Shown: positions 23,214-33,826 of the stretch, piece after piece
Layout of the letters: each line of letters opens with the position of its first letter
How positions within the stretch are numbered: the first letter of the stretch is position 1
Source of the DNA: Wurfbainia villosa
Lineage: Eukaryota > Streptophyta > Magnoliopsida > Zingiberales > Zingiberaceae
Direction of reading: 5' to 3'
Length of the DNA: 64,000 nt
Assembly: GCA_025175895.1 (NCBI GenBank)
Contig: CM045993.1
Coordinates: 53,076,621 to 53,140,620, forward strand
Made by a program: the position numbers and the translations under genes
The notes under the pieces: generated by a model
The model's database searches: none
What the model was told of the DNA's origin: nothing
Seen by the model: only the letters and a program-made list of their open reading frames with translations

Positions 23214-25065
23214 TGTAGGGAAATCTCGTATGCCAAATGGCATATGCGCAACGGAAAATAGGATCCCTTCCAAGTGATCCATGCGAAAGCAAACTCGTAT
23301 AAAATAAATTTCTCTAAACCAAACCTATCTTATAGGAGAGGATTACCTTTGTTGCGTGCCCTTGTTAATCCCGCTTTTCCTTTCGGTTTGTTGGATCTTT
23401 AGCATGTTCAAGTGTCCGTGCCTCTATACGTATCCACACGAGCACGCTCTTGTCTCACAAAAGGAAAACTAGAAGAGCTCTCCTTTACTTCTTGCTAGAG
23501 AAGTCCCTAAAGGAGAGGAAGAGAGGGAAAAGGAGAAAGGAAGAAGAAGACTCCTCTTCTTGCTAGCGTACACTCACAAACCCACACAACCAAAGCTTCC
23601 ATCAAGCTTTCTCACAACCACAACACCCAAAAACTCACTATGGCCGGCCACTCCATGGAGCCTTTTATAGGGTTGGAAAAACCCTTCCACCTCCTTCACA
23701 TTCAATGCAATCCATTGCATTGAGACACACTCAAAAAGGATTTGGCTTCCTTGTTTGGCCGGCCACTTAAGGAGACAAAACCATTTTGTTTCCTTCCACC
23801 TTAACTAGCTTAGGTGGCATGCTTATGTGGCATTCTTATGTGGCATTCATGCATGTTGAATTAATCTTATTAATTCAATTAAGCTTATGTTATCATATTG
23901 AATTAATCTTATTAATTCAATTAAGCTTATGTTATCATATTGAATTAATCTTATTAAATCAATAAGGCAACATATTGAATTAATCTCATTAAATCAATTA
24001 GCTAAAATTCTCATTAAGCTTAAAGTCCAAAACCATTTTGTACTTAAGCTTATTCCCATATTATTCTAGTCAAACTAGAATACTCTAATTCCTCTAATTA
24101 TCATGCTCTTTGTGTGTGACCCTATAGGCTCTCATAACGTTGGCAGTGGACCTAAACTCTTTTAGATACACAAGCAATGAGCGGCATCTAGCAATACATC
24201 ATTGCTACCCAAGTTACGAGATAAGTCAAGATCCGACTAACCTTTCCGTGACTACTATAATATATGACCGTGTCCTTCTATTCTTGATATCAGATTGATC
24301 AATGAGGCATAGACCGTGTCATCCTCGATCAATCTATGTGTTTCTTGATCCCTGAGTAAACTAACTCAAACAAATGAGCTCAATATCTCATATTGACTCA
24401 TTCGAGCATGGCCATGCGTTTTAGTAGTTCTACTCAATCAAGGGGCCCACCGATATCACTCCCGTCATATGGAAGGGATAGATCCCATCTACATCACTCA
24501 CATCCCTCCGCATAATTTGTTACATACCCAGTAATCGCCTTTATGGTCCACCCTGTTACGGGTGACGTTTGACGATACCAAAGTACATAACTCCTTATGT
24601 AGGGAACCGTAGTGACTTCAGGTCTAAGGACTATTCATACCAATAGTCACATGAGAAAGTTTATGACACTCATATAACGATCCATGAAACTTTCTCATGG
24701 CAGGTCAGTTCAGTATATATTCTCCAATATATACCCATGTGTCAACTCGATATCATATATCCATGACTTGTGAGATCAAGTCATCAATTGACCTACATGC
24801 TAGTCTTTATGTATTAATATTGCCCTTGCATATTAATACTCGACTAGGAACATTTAGGAAAGTGTTCTCTACAGCCTCTCATAATCAATTCTGCCAATTG
24901 ATGTGCTGTAGATAAGAACCTACTTTTCTAGGGCATTATTATATTTAAATTAGCTGGCACAAGCAAGATGTAAATATAATAACCAATCCTTTGCCTTTAT
25001 AGAATATGATACAAAATGTTCCCTATTCAACCATCACATGATTGGTTCTAGGGCTTTAACTAACA
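23214..25065 (-). repeat. Element B: 5' LTR
   Basis: 1,852 bp, almost identical to 16221-18086. Differences include the 12-bp indel near 23810, a small cluster at about 24551-24575, and scattered single substitutions, mostly transitions. The TATA box lies at 23661-23671 (minus). The palindromic array lies at about 23852-23990. Confidence 0.95.
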
Positions 25066-25070
25066 GCAAG
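25066..25070. repeat. Target-site duplication of B, right copy
   Basis: The bases gcaag, identical to 16216-16220. Confidence 0.95.
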
Positions 25071-26395
25071 TGCTTCACTTGCAAGTAGACTGGATATTGG
25101 AAGAAGGACTGCCCCAACCGGAAGTAGAACAAAGGTATATCTTTTGGTCTAGTCGTTAAAACATGTTTAGCGGTGTTATCTATTAGCACCTGGTGTGTAA
25201 ATACGGGAGCCACTGATCATGTCTGCAATACTTTATAGGGGTTCCAGGAAACCAGACGACTAACTGAGGGAGATATTACCATTTACTTGGGAGATGCTAT
25301 GAAGGTGGCGGCTATTGCAGTGGGAGATGTTTATTTATCTTTTGATAGGAATAAAACTTTGGTTCTGAAAATTGCTTTTATGTACCTTTATTTAGAAAGA
25401 ATTTGATTTCAGTTTCTAAATTATTTTTGGATGGATATTCTATTTCTTTTAATGACAGAGTTGTTATAAAAAGGAATAGGGAGATTATCTGTTCTAGTGC
25501 ATTGATAGGAAATTTATATACCCTTGAACCAAAAGCTCCCATGGTGCAAATAGAATTAATAACTCATCTTCTAAATCTAATAAGAGAAACGAACCTTCGA
25601 AAATGAACCAAACATATCTTTGGCATCTAAGGTTAGGTCATATTAACCTATGTATAATTCAAAGGTTGATAGCTAATGGACCTTTAGGTTCATTAGTGGT
25701 GGAAGATTTCCCAACCTGTGAATCTTGCTTGGAAGGTAAAATGACCAAGAGGTCTTTTAAGGCCAAGGGGTATAGAGCCAAAGATGTGTTGGAATTGGAT
25801 CATTCTGATTTGTGTGGTCCTATGTCGATCCAGGCTGGTGGTTTTGAATATTTTGTCTCTTTTCTAGATGATTATTCAAGATATGGATACATTTACTTGA
25901 TACGTCGTAAGTCTGAATGCTTTGACAGGTTCAAAGAATTCAAGGCTGATGTGGAGAAACATCAAGTTAAAAGTATCAAGACACTAATCTGATCGTGGTG
26001 GTGAGTACCTCTTGAAAGAGTTTAGGAATTACTTATCAGAGGCTGGGATACAATCCCAATTGTCTACACCTGGCACCCCCCAGCAAAATGGTGTAGTGGA
26101 GTGAAGGAATAGGACTCTTATGGAGATGGTTAGATCGATGATGAGTTATTCGGAGTTACCTTATTCATTCTGGGGCTATGCTCTGAATAGGACAGTGTAT
26201 ATTCTGAACTTAGTACCATCTAAATCAGTGTCTTCTACTCCCACAGAATTGTGGATAGGGCGAAAGCCTAGGCTGAGACATATTCGGATTTGGGGGAGTC
26301 CAGCACATGTGCTGAAGGCAGTTGTTGGTAAGTTGGAACCTTATACAGAAGTGTGCATGTTCGTAGGCTATCCTAGAAGAATGAAAGGTGGTTTG
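25071..26395 (+). pseudogene. pol: Element A: zinc knuckle, protease and integrase (middle part)
   Basis: Continuation of the A polyprotein after B. The knuckle reads CFTCK-stop-TGYWKKDCP (TAG at 25086). The protease reads WCVNTGATDHVCN, with the catalytic Asp changed to Asn. A pre-integrase segment (25403-25640) has KLFLDGYSISFNDRVV and LWHLRLGHINL. The integrase shows CESCLEGKMTKRSF, HSDLCGPMSIQAGGFEYF, DDYSRYGYIYL, GTPQQNGVVE and MVRSMMSYSELPYSFWGYAL, then FVGYPRRMKGG before C cuts it. Stops at 25086, 25125, 25236 and 26102 and frameshifts near 25390 and 25990 inactivate it. Confidence 0.9.
26391..26395. repeat. Target-site duplication of C, left copy
   Basis: The bases gtttg recur at 55870-55874. 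Removing C rejoins A in its integrase C-terminal region (RMKGGLFYSPRDQ). Confidence 0.9.
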
Positions 26396-27960
26396 TATTG
26401 GGATCGAGGCTCGCTAGAGGGGGAAGTGAATAGCGAGTTGAAAATCTAACTCAAATCTCACTACAAAATAGTGGATTACACAGCGGAAATAGAAAGAAAA
26501 GCATAGAGCACAAACATAACCAATACACAGGTATTTACATGATTTGGAACTCAGTAGTTCCTACTCCACGGGCAGCTCAAAAGGAAAGTCTACTATGAAT
26601 GGATCAGAATGTTTTCGGAGGTGAAAAACTTCACCTTTTACAAGCTTACAATGCAATGAAGATAATCAAGAACAGTAAGCTAAGAAGTTATAACACGTTA
26701 CAGATTTGGTGTTCAGCTTCTTGCATTGAAGATGGAGTTGTAGCATTTGCAAGAAGGTGATCGACAGCAGTTGTGAGCACTTGTTGGAGAGGAGCGAGAT
26801 GAGAGCAAGGCTTTTTTACTTCTTCTCCTTCAGAATGAATCACAGGAAACTTGTCTAACTCAAATCGAAAACTGAAGCTCAAGAACTACTTCTCTTCTTC
26901 TTCAGCAAGCCTTTTATCTTCCTCCATTAGAACCCTAGAGGTCACGCCCGACCAAAACCTGACCACCTGAGCTTGTCCCCGTAACTACCTCCAACCTCTG
27001 GTTGTTAGCCAGGAAAGGATCTTACTTCTCCAATCAGAAATCATCCCATTTGAATCTTTACTAGAAACGGAAGCATCCCGTTGCCGCCTCCGTAGTCGAG
27101 CCCGTAGTTGAGTCGGAATCGCGTTTGTGCTCGAAAAACACCTATCAATCGAGCCCGCAATTGAGTTGGGTTCAGTTCTGTGACTGAATCTATAGCTACC
27201 AGTCGAGCCGCTTACCAAATCGACTCAACTGGTATAGAGTTTAGAGTTTGGCGATCAGAGTATACAATTGAGCCCGCAGTTGAGTTGGGCTTGGTTATGT
27301 GTTGTTCCACGTAGTGAGCAGTCGAGCCAGCTTGATTTTGTGCTATACCAAATGATAAGTAGTCGAGCTAGCAGTCGAGCCAGCTCGATTATGTGCCTTT
27401 GTGCAAGTGTGCCAGTCGAGCTGACCCCCATGGTGACTCGACTGATGCGGTAAATATTTGAGGCACATGAGTATCTTTCCTAGTAAGCTGCCACTTCTAG
27501 AGTTTCAAGCACTCTAGTAAGAGACCAAGTAAGTTACGGTGCCTTCTCCAACTAACGAATGCTCTAAGTACCTTAGACAAAGACCGAGTGTGCTACGACG
27601 CCCACCTTGCCTAATGAGTACTCCATGTACCCTAGCCAAAGAACGAGCACATTACGGTGCCCTCTTTCTCTAACGAGTACTCCTAGTACCCTAGCCAAAG
27701 AATGAGCATGTTACGGTGCCCTCTTTGTCTAACGTGTACTCCTAGTACCCTAGCCAAAGGATGAGCATGTTATGGTGCCCTCTTTGTCAAATGAGTATTA
27801 GGCCCATGTACCCTAGTAAGAGAATGAGCACGTTACTGTGCCCTCTCTTACTAACGAGTACACTAGCTAGAGACCGAGCACTCCCTTGTGCCCTCTCTAA
27901 CTCATATGGAGAACAAGCATGTTACCGTGCCCTCTCCATCACCAACCTTCCGGACCTTTG
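26396..27960 (-). repeat. Element C: 3' LTR, part left of D
   Basis: Aligns with the start of the 5' LTR at 53908 (ttgggatcgaggctcgctaga) with several percent divergence and many small indels. It contains an array of TCGAG/GTCGA motifs at 27090-27445 and most of a 59-bp tandem array at 27490-27950. The terminal TG has become TA. D inserted at 27961. Short frames in it, for example 26985-27218 and 27268-27453, are chance products of the repeats. Confidence 0.9.
27956..27960. repeat. Target-site duplication of D, left copy
   Basis: The bases ctttg pair with ctctg at 33418-33422. The one mismatch is a C/T transition. The undisturbed C LTR has cctccggcc at this place. Confidence 0.75.
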
Positions 27961-29153
27961 TGTTAGGGTAATCTCTTGCCATGATAAGGTTTTGATGTGT
28001 GTGAAAAAGGGTTTAAGTTAGTTTATAATGTTGATTTGATATGTGCGTTGAAGTTGTGCAGGACTTAGTAATTCGCACATGGAGCCATGGCGAGTTTCAC
28101 ATCTCATGACTCGTGCCTTGAGTCGGTGAAGGATAGCTTTACGGAAGCTGTGCGCTTGGAGCATCCGAGGGACCGCCGGACGAGGAGCTTGGAGTGAAGC
28201 CGGAGGAAGTAGACTTCGAGGCAAGAGACGCGAAGGAGCATTGCAGAGTCGTGCGCCTGATGCTGCCGAGGGATGTGGCCACGAACGAAGAGAACTTCGA
28301 AGGCGAGGGACTCCGAGGGATGAGAGTGAGCGATTGTAACTCGGGAAGGGGTAGCTCTTAGGTGAAACTTGGCCATTTGGCCAAGTGTCAGATGAGTTTT
28401 CGACACTACCGACCGCTATGTCATGGCGATCGCTTCGAGTCGGCGGGTCGATCGATCGGCCACCGGTTAGTTGATCACCGATCACGGCATGGGCGGCCGA
28501 TCGATGGCTTTATCACCGATCGCCAAGGGACGCATAGTGATCGATGGCACTGTGCACGGGCACAGAGTGGAGTCGACCTCGTTGAGGACTCGACTGATTG
28601 ACATCAGTCGACTGATGCCAATACCGTTGGATGGAATCCAACGTGGAAAGCATCCGTTATTGGGCAACGGCTACAGGACCAGTTGACTGATGGGTGCCAT
28701 CAGTCGACTGCTCCTGTGTCAACGGGAAGAAACCCTCTTCCTCTATAAAAAGGAAGGGGATGGGGTTTTGGGGGGTTAATGCTTGAACGCCCAACTACTC
28801 CCAAAGTGCCCTAAATGTTTTTCCACTCCTCTACTTGCTTTAATCTTCATTCCATTGTAGAAGAGTGATCTTGGTTGTAAAGGTTACCTCCACCTAGCTT
28901 GGTGCAAAGGAGAGACCAATATTGGATTGGTTTTGGAGGAGTGATTCACCTTGGACGAATCGGACCGTGGATTAGCAGCGTAGCCGTGAACCACGTTACA
29001 TCTTCTTGTTAGCGTTTGCTTTCTTGTAATTTCTATTTGCTTGTCTTTATTTTCATATTCCGCTTGCGCTAATCTTTTGTAGACGAGCGAATTACGACAT
29101 CCAACGAACGAGGGCTATTCACCCCCCTCTAGCCGAACAATCGATCCCCGACA
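27961..29153 (+). repeat. Element D: 5' LTR
   Basis: 1,193 bp, TGTTAG...CCGACA. TATA box at 28744-28751. It matches the 3' LTR at roughly 98% by eye outside the block 28386-28545, mostly C/T and G/A differences. Inside that block similarity collapses: six CAGTCGACTG palindromes of the 3' LTR are all replaced by GATCG-type sequence. Exact copies of the palindrome survive at 28605-28614 and 28701-28710. Long antisense frames at 28018-28485 and 28104-28406 also occur in the other LTR and have no recognisable domain. Confidence 0.93.
28744..28751 (+). promoter_or_regulatory. TATA box of D 5' LTR
   Basis: TATAAAAA in a CCTCTATAAAAAGG context, 30-360 bp downstream of the palindromic array. The matching box in the 3' LTR is at 33008-33015. 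It is likely the start of D transcription, about 30 bp downstream. Confidence 0.75.
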
Positions 29154-29155
29154 AG

Positions 29156-29167
29156 TGGTATCAGAGC
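29156..29167 (+). other. Element D: primer binding site
   Basis: TGGTATCAGAGC, perfect initiator-Met tRNA match, two bases after the LTR. It overlaps the sequence just before the gag start. Confidence 0.92.
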
Positions 29168-29171
29168 AAGG

Positions 29172-30944
29172 TTGCTTGTCACCGGACTAACCGCCGCAAC
29201 AAGCTCTACATCAAAAATGGCCGGCTCAAACATCCACCCACCAAAGTTCGACGGCGAATTCTATTGGTGGAAGAAGCGAATGGAGGTATTCTTCGAGACC
29301 GATTTTGAGATTATGCTTATAATGGAAAATGGTTTCGAGTTGCCTAGGGATGAAAGGGGTGAACCAATTGAAAAATCACATTGGACTAAGAAGCAAAGAG
29401 AGGAGCACCTTGCAAACTCAAAGGAAAAACATCGTCTTCTCAATGTGCTCCCTCAACAAGAGATCAACCGGATCGGAGAATGTGCTAGCGCCAAAGAGAT
29501 GTGGGAAAAGCTTGTAGAACTCCATGAAGGCACATCCGAGGCCAAGCTAGCTAGGAGAGACCTCCTCCGCTCCCAACTCTCAAACATCAAATTAGAAAAG
29601 GGAGAAAAGGTAACTTCCCTACATTCTAGATTTAAAGAAATATTAATTGGGCTAACAAGTGTAGGAGAAAAGCTCTCCAACCGGGATATGGTAATGAAGG
29701 CCATAGATGCCTTTCCCCGGTCCTCAAGATGGAGCTCCATGGTGGATTCATTTTACATCTCCAAGAACTTGGAAGTAAGTACCTTGGAGGAGTTTTTCTC
29801 AACAATGGAGCTCCACGAAACGAGGCTTGAAGGAATACAAGAAGAGCCAAAAATCCAACCTTCAAGAGGAGTAGCTTTGATAACGAACAAGGGGAAGAAG
29901 AAGATGGAAATCCCCTCCTCCTCCGATGATGAAGCATCCTCATCCTCCTCCATGGATAGCACCGAAGAAGCATATATGGTAAGGAGGGTAAAACGTGCTT
30001 TAAAGGGTTTTCATTTTAATAAATCTAATGATAGGAATAGAAGACCAAGGGGGAAGGTCATATGCTACAATTGCCAAGGAGAGGGACACATAAGGGATAA
30101 TTGTCCCCTCCTAAACAAGAGCAAGGAAGAGAAGAAAAAGAAAAAAGAAAAGAGGAAGAAGAAGGGGAGCAAGAGAAAGGAAGAAGAAAAGAAGGCAAAA
30201 GGAAAAGGGAAGGCCATGACACTCAAAGCAAAGACATGGGATGACATTGCTTCCTCTTCCTCATCCGATGAAGAAGAGCATGTCTACTCAAATTTAGCAC
30301 TAATGGCTCTTCATGACTCGGATTGCTCCTCCTTCTCAAATGAAGAATCAAGCTCAAGTGGAGAGAGCTCAAGTGAAGGGGGAGCTTCTACATCCTCCTC
30401 ATCCGAAGAAGAAGAAGAAGACATGGAAACTATGGTAATGAATGCCTCTCCTAAGAAAATAGTTTCCATAATTTCTAGTTTAACTAGGGACTTATTTGGA
30501 ATGAAAAAGAAAAATAAAAGCATGCTTAATCAAATTAAGGCATTGGAAAATAAGCTAGAAAATGCATGCTTAAATGATAATATTTCTTCTAGCTTAAATG
30601 ATGCATGCTCACATGATCTTTATGTGCCATTAGATGTTAGTGATGCATGTATAAATGAAAATAGGGCCCTAAGGGAAAAGGTAGACTATTTAACCAAAGC
30701 CCTAGAAAAATTCACAATTGGCTCCAACACATTAAATATGATTATTGGGAGCCAAAGAGCTAGCTTCAACAAAAAGGGCCTAGGCTACAAAGAAAAGAAA
30801 AATGAAAAGGCCTATAAATGCCTAATTGCTAGGGGACAAGATAAGAAGAAAGTAATAGCTAGGAAATGGATCCCCAAGGAATACTTAGTGAATCCAATAA
30901 AAAAGAACTTATTTTGGGTTCCAAAATCCATCCTTAAGGGTTAG
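29172..30944 (+). CDS. gag: Element D: intact Gag protein
   Basis: Capsid/nucleocapsid precursor of 590 codons without a break. The first ATG is at 29172. The ATG at 29217 (MAGSNIHPPKFDG) matches where SIRE-type Gags usually begin and may be the true start. Order: a DUF4219-like block with FYWWKKRM (about 35-42); a UBN2-type core with WEKLVELHEG and SLHSRFKEIL to about residue 220; a serine/acidic stretch near 252-265; one CCHC zinc knuckle C-X2-C-X4-H-X4-C at residues 298-311; a long lysine-rich then serine/glutamate-rich region to about 420; a probable coiled coil at about 440-520; and a tail with WIPKEYLVNP and FWVPKSIL. In complete relatives this tail leads straight into protease; here the frame stops. 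It is likely translatable. Confidence 0.92.
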   Translation: MLVTGLTAATSSTSKMAGSNIHPPKFDGEFYWWKKRMEVFFETDFEIMLIMENGFELPRDERGEPIEKSHWTKKQREEHLANSKEKHRLLNVLPQQEINRIGECASAKEMWEKLVELHEGTSEAKLARRDLLRSQLSNIKLEKGEKVTSLHSRFKEILIGLTSVGEKLSNRDMVMKAIDAFPRSSRWSSMVDSFYISKNLEVSTLEEFFSTMELHETRLEGIQEEPKIQPSRGVALITNKGKKKMEIPSSSDDEASSSSSMDSTEEAYMVRRVKRALKGFHFNKSNDRNRRPRGKVICYNCQGEGHIRDNCPLLNKSKEEKKKKKEKRKKKGSKRKEEEKKAKGKGKAMTLKAKTWDDIASSSSSDEEEHVYSNLALMALHDSDCSSFSNEESSSSGESSSEGGASTSSSSEEEEEDMETMVMNASPKKIVSIISSLTRDLFGMKKKNKSMLNQIKALENKLENACLNDNISSSLNDACSHDLYVPLDVSDACINENRALREKVDYLTKALEKFTIGSNTLNMIIGSQRASFNKKGLGYKEKKNEKAYKCLIARGQDKKKVIARKWIPKEYLVNPIKKNLFWVPKSILKG

Positions 30945-32191
30945 GAAAACCCTAGGGTAATCAACCATATGGAATTGACCTATATCATATTTTGGTTGAC
31001 TTAGGATGGCGGGACAACATTTTTAGAATAGTGTTGGGTGATGATAACGTGCCCATAAATAGATAATAATGCTTAAATCATGATGATTAATGTAATTGCT
31101 ATGTATGTTTGAAATCATGATTTATGATTTTAATATTTGGCACGCAATCATGAGAAATAGGGTTGAATCATGCTTTAGGTGATACTTTGTTTATTATCAT
31201 CATATAATACCTAATGCATGATTATTATTTAATGAATACATGTATTTCATGATCATAATGTGAAATTAATTCACATATGTCATTATGATCATGTAGGTTG
31301 TTGGGTTGATACTTAACCATGATAGAATTGCATGAATACAAGGGTTAAGTATATACAAATACCCCCTAGGATGCATCTCACACTCACTATAGGCTAACTT
31401 GATTGCAAACTTAGCATGAGTGAGATGTTAGGATGATACAAATGCCCACTAATGCCTATGGCATTTAGATGGTCATTTAAAGTATCAAAATAGCAATAAT
31501 AGACCAATCATGGGGAAGGCTTATGTTTAATTCATAGACATATTGCCCAAAGATCATGGTTGGATATTTCATATATTTTCAAAACAATTTCTTAATCTAA
31601 AATCTAAGTATTCATGTTTTGAAACAATTCAAAGCAAGACTAGGTGTTAAAATGGATACTCTTATTATCAAAAACCTAGTAGTTTTTAAAGCTTATGGAT
31701 TTTTGGCAAATACGTGGAAATATAATGATTTTTTATGAAAACCTATTTTTCACTGATAGATATACTTAAAAGAAATGTGTTCCCCAAATTTCATGATTTT
31801 TCGAATTTTTTGGAATTTTTAATGCATTAAATGGTCATGTCACGATCGGTAGTCCGAACGTCAATCGATGACCGAATATCGACTAAAGGCTGAATTCCGC
31901 TTTTGAATCAACTTGTTGTATTTTCTTTCTATTAGACTTGATGTCATGTGTTTTTAACTTAGTATTAATCTATTTGATGGTGTCAAAGGGGGATAAATGT
32001 ATGTTTAAGCAAAAGGGAATATATTTAGGGGGAGAAATGATATGATCATGTTAGGGGGAGAAATATATTGGGAGTTTCATGGATTAATGGGGAGTTGCAT
32101 GTTGCTATAAAATGTTTATGTTTACATGCTTTCTTACTTTAGAAATTTATATCAAATGTTTTTACCTAACTTAAACGGATTGCCACACATC
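30945..32191 (+). other. Element D: non-coding region replacing pol
   Basis: About 1.25 kb of AT-rich sequence between gag and the PPT with no protease, integrase, RT or RNase H motif on either strand. Short runs of GGGGGAGAAAT occur at 32028-32065, near-copies of the PPT. I see no duplication or trace showing how pol was lost. Confidence 0.85.
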
Positions 32192-32205
32192 AAAAAGGGG
32201 GAGAT
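32192..32205 (+). other. Element D: polypurine tract
   Basis: AAAAAGGGGGAGAT ends at the first base of the 3' LTR. Two related purine runs lie 130-170 bp upstream (32028-32065). Confidence 0.92.
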
Positions 32206-33417
32206 TGTTAGGGCAATCTCTTGCCATGATAAGGTTTTGATGTGTGTGTCAAAGGGTTTAAGTTAGTTTATAATGTTGATTTGATATGTGCGTTGAAGTC
32301 GTGCAGGACTTAGTAATTCGCACATGGAGCCATGGCGAGTTTCACATCTCATGACTCGTGCCTTGAGTCGGTGAAGGATAGCTTTGCGGAAGCCGTGCGC
32401 TTGGAGCATCCGAGGGACCGCCGGACGAGGAGCTTGGAGTGAAGCCGGAGGAAGTAGACTTCGAGGCAAGAGACGCGAAGGAGCATTGCAGAGTCGTGCG
32501 CCTGATGCTGCCGAGGGACGTGGCCGCGAACGAAGAGAACTTCGAAGGCGAGGGACTCCGAGGGATGAGAGTGAGCGATTGTAACCCGGGAAGGGGTAGC
32601 TCTTAGGTGAAACTTGGCCATTTGGCCAAGTGTCAGATGAGTTTTCCCGACACCAGTCGACTGCCATGTCATGGCAGTCGACTGCTCTGAGTCGATGGGT
32701 CGATCGACTGGTTTAAGTCAGCTGAATCAAGTTGATCAGTCGACTGCCGGCATGGGCAGTCGACTGATGGCTTGATCAGTCGACTGCCAAGGGACGGCAG
32801 TCGACTGATGGCACTGTGCACGGGCACAGAGTGGAGTCGACCTCGTTGAGGACTCGACTGATTGACATCAGTCGACTGATGCCAATACCGTTGGATGGAA
32901 TCCAACGTGGAAAGCAGCCGTTATTGGGCAACGGCTACAGGACCAGTCGACTGATGGGTGCCATCAGTCGACTGCTCCTGTGTCAACGGGAAGAAACCCT
33001 CTTCCTCTATAAAAAGGAAGGGGATGGGGCTTTGGGGGGTTAATGCTTGAACGCCCAACTACTCCCAAAGTGCCCTAAACGTTTTTCCACTCCTCTACTT
33101 GCTTTAATCTTCATTCCATTGTAGAAGAGTGATCTTGGTTGTAAAGGTTACCTCCACCTAGCTTGGTGCAAAGGAGAGACCAATATTGGATTGGTTTTGG
33201 AGGAGTGATTCACCTTGGACGAATCTGACCGTGGATTAGCGGCGTAGCCGTGAACCACGTTACATCTTCTTGTTAGCGTTTGCTTTCTTGTAATTTCTAT
33301 TTGCTTGTCTTTATTTGCATATTCCACTTGTGCTAATCTTTTGTAGACGAGCGAATTACGACATCCAACGAACAAGGGCTATTCACCCCCCTCTAGCCGG
33401 ACAATCGATCCCCGACA
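32206..33417 (+). repeat. Element D: 3' LTR
   Basis: 1,212 bp with intact TG/CA ends. It holds nine exact CAGTCGACTG ten-mers, starting at 32654, 32675, 32737, 32757, 32777, 32798, 32869, 32944 and 32965, plus near-copies, all within 360 bp upstream of the TATA box at 33008-33015. Apart from the first six palindromes it is close to the 5' LTR. Confidence 0.93.
32654..32974. repeat. CAGTCGACTG palindrome array in D 3' LTR
   Basis: Nine exact copies of a perfect 10-bp palindrome with a SalI-type core, spaced about 20-75 bp, plus variants such as GATCGACTGG and GACTCGACTG. Position directly upstream of the TATA box suggests a cis-regulatory or structural role, which is inference. Related TCGACT motifs lie in the LTRs of G and C. 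Confidence 0.9.
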
Positions 33418-33811
33418 CTCTGACCAGCTTGTATTCTTCCCAATGGAGAACGAGCATGTTACTATGCCCTCAACATCACCAAGCTTCCGGACCTCCGACC
33501 AGCTTGTATTCTTCCCAATGGAGAATGAGCACGTTATTATTCCCTCTCCATCACCAAGCTTCCTAACCTCCGGCCAGCTTGTACTCTTCCTCTACCAAGG
33601 TTCCCCTTTGGATTTCCATCCATACCAAGGCTTACCCTTGGATTTCTTCCAAGGTCTAATGTCACTCTAAACATCTAACTTAGTGACCTTAGGTTTCTAT
33701 TAGTCGAGGTAATGTCTTGACAACACTCTAGCTCAAACTAGATTTCTATTTCCTTGACTAAAACCTTGTTGTTAAACGTTGAAACATTAGATGGGCTTGA
33801 TTGCACTAACA
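33418..33811 (-). repeat. Element C: 3' LTR, part right of D
   Basis: Remaining LTR of C, beginning with the D TSD (ctctg, 33418-33422) and ending GCACTAACA beside the PPT. It contains two units of a 74-bp tandem repeat (accagcttgtattcttccca...) of which the 5' LTR has three at 55455-55640. The peptide frames across it merely reflect the repeat. Confidence 0.9.
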
Positions 33812-33826
33812 ATCACCCCCTTTTTG
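33812..33826 (-). other. Element C: polypurine tract
   Basis: The minus strand reads CAAAAAGGGGGTGAT next to the LTR, close to the D tract. Confidence 0.88.

Larger units (their letters stand above)
16221..25065 (-). mobile_element. Element B: full-length Angela-like copia retrotransposon
   Basis: An 8,845-bp element in minus orientation with LTRs at 16221-18086 and 23214-25065, a PPT, a PBS, gag-pol and a perfect TSD (gcaag). LTR length, total length, the LTR start TGTTAGTTAAAGCCCTAGA and the Gag N-terminus suggest the Angela/Tork branch of Ty1/copia; this lineage call is from memory of family traits. By eye the LTRs differ at about twenty sites plus one 12-bp indel in 1.86 kb, near 1%, so it is among the youngest insertions here. 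Four or more frameshifts or small deletions break pol. Confidence 0.95.
27961..33417 (+). mobile_element. Element D: gag-only, non-autonomous SIRE-like LTR retrotransposon
   Basis: A complete 5,457-bp element in plus orientation with LTRs at 27961-29153 and 32206-33417, PBS at 29156-29167 and PPT at 32192-32205. The 3,052-bp internal region has an intact gag and about 1.25 kb without coding capacity; protease, integrase, RT and RNase H are absent. Such gag-only elements need pol supplied in trans. Its ends (TGTTAG) and PPT (AAAAAGGGGGAGAT) resemble those of C, so a C-like relative is a plausible helper (inference). It sits inside the 3' LTR of C. Confidence 0.93.

Noticed and set aside
28018..28485. 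A 155-codon antisense frame in the D 5' LTR with a partner at 32263-32667.
   Set aside because: GC-rich LTR sequence with serine/arginine/proline bias; the frames differ between the LTRs and match no family I recognise.
29156..29167. Possible tRNA gene at the TGGTATCAGAGC sites.
   Set aside because: Only 12-13 bases match, all at LTR edges; these are primer binding sites, with no cloverleaf around them.
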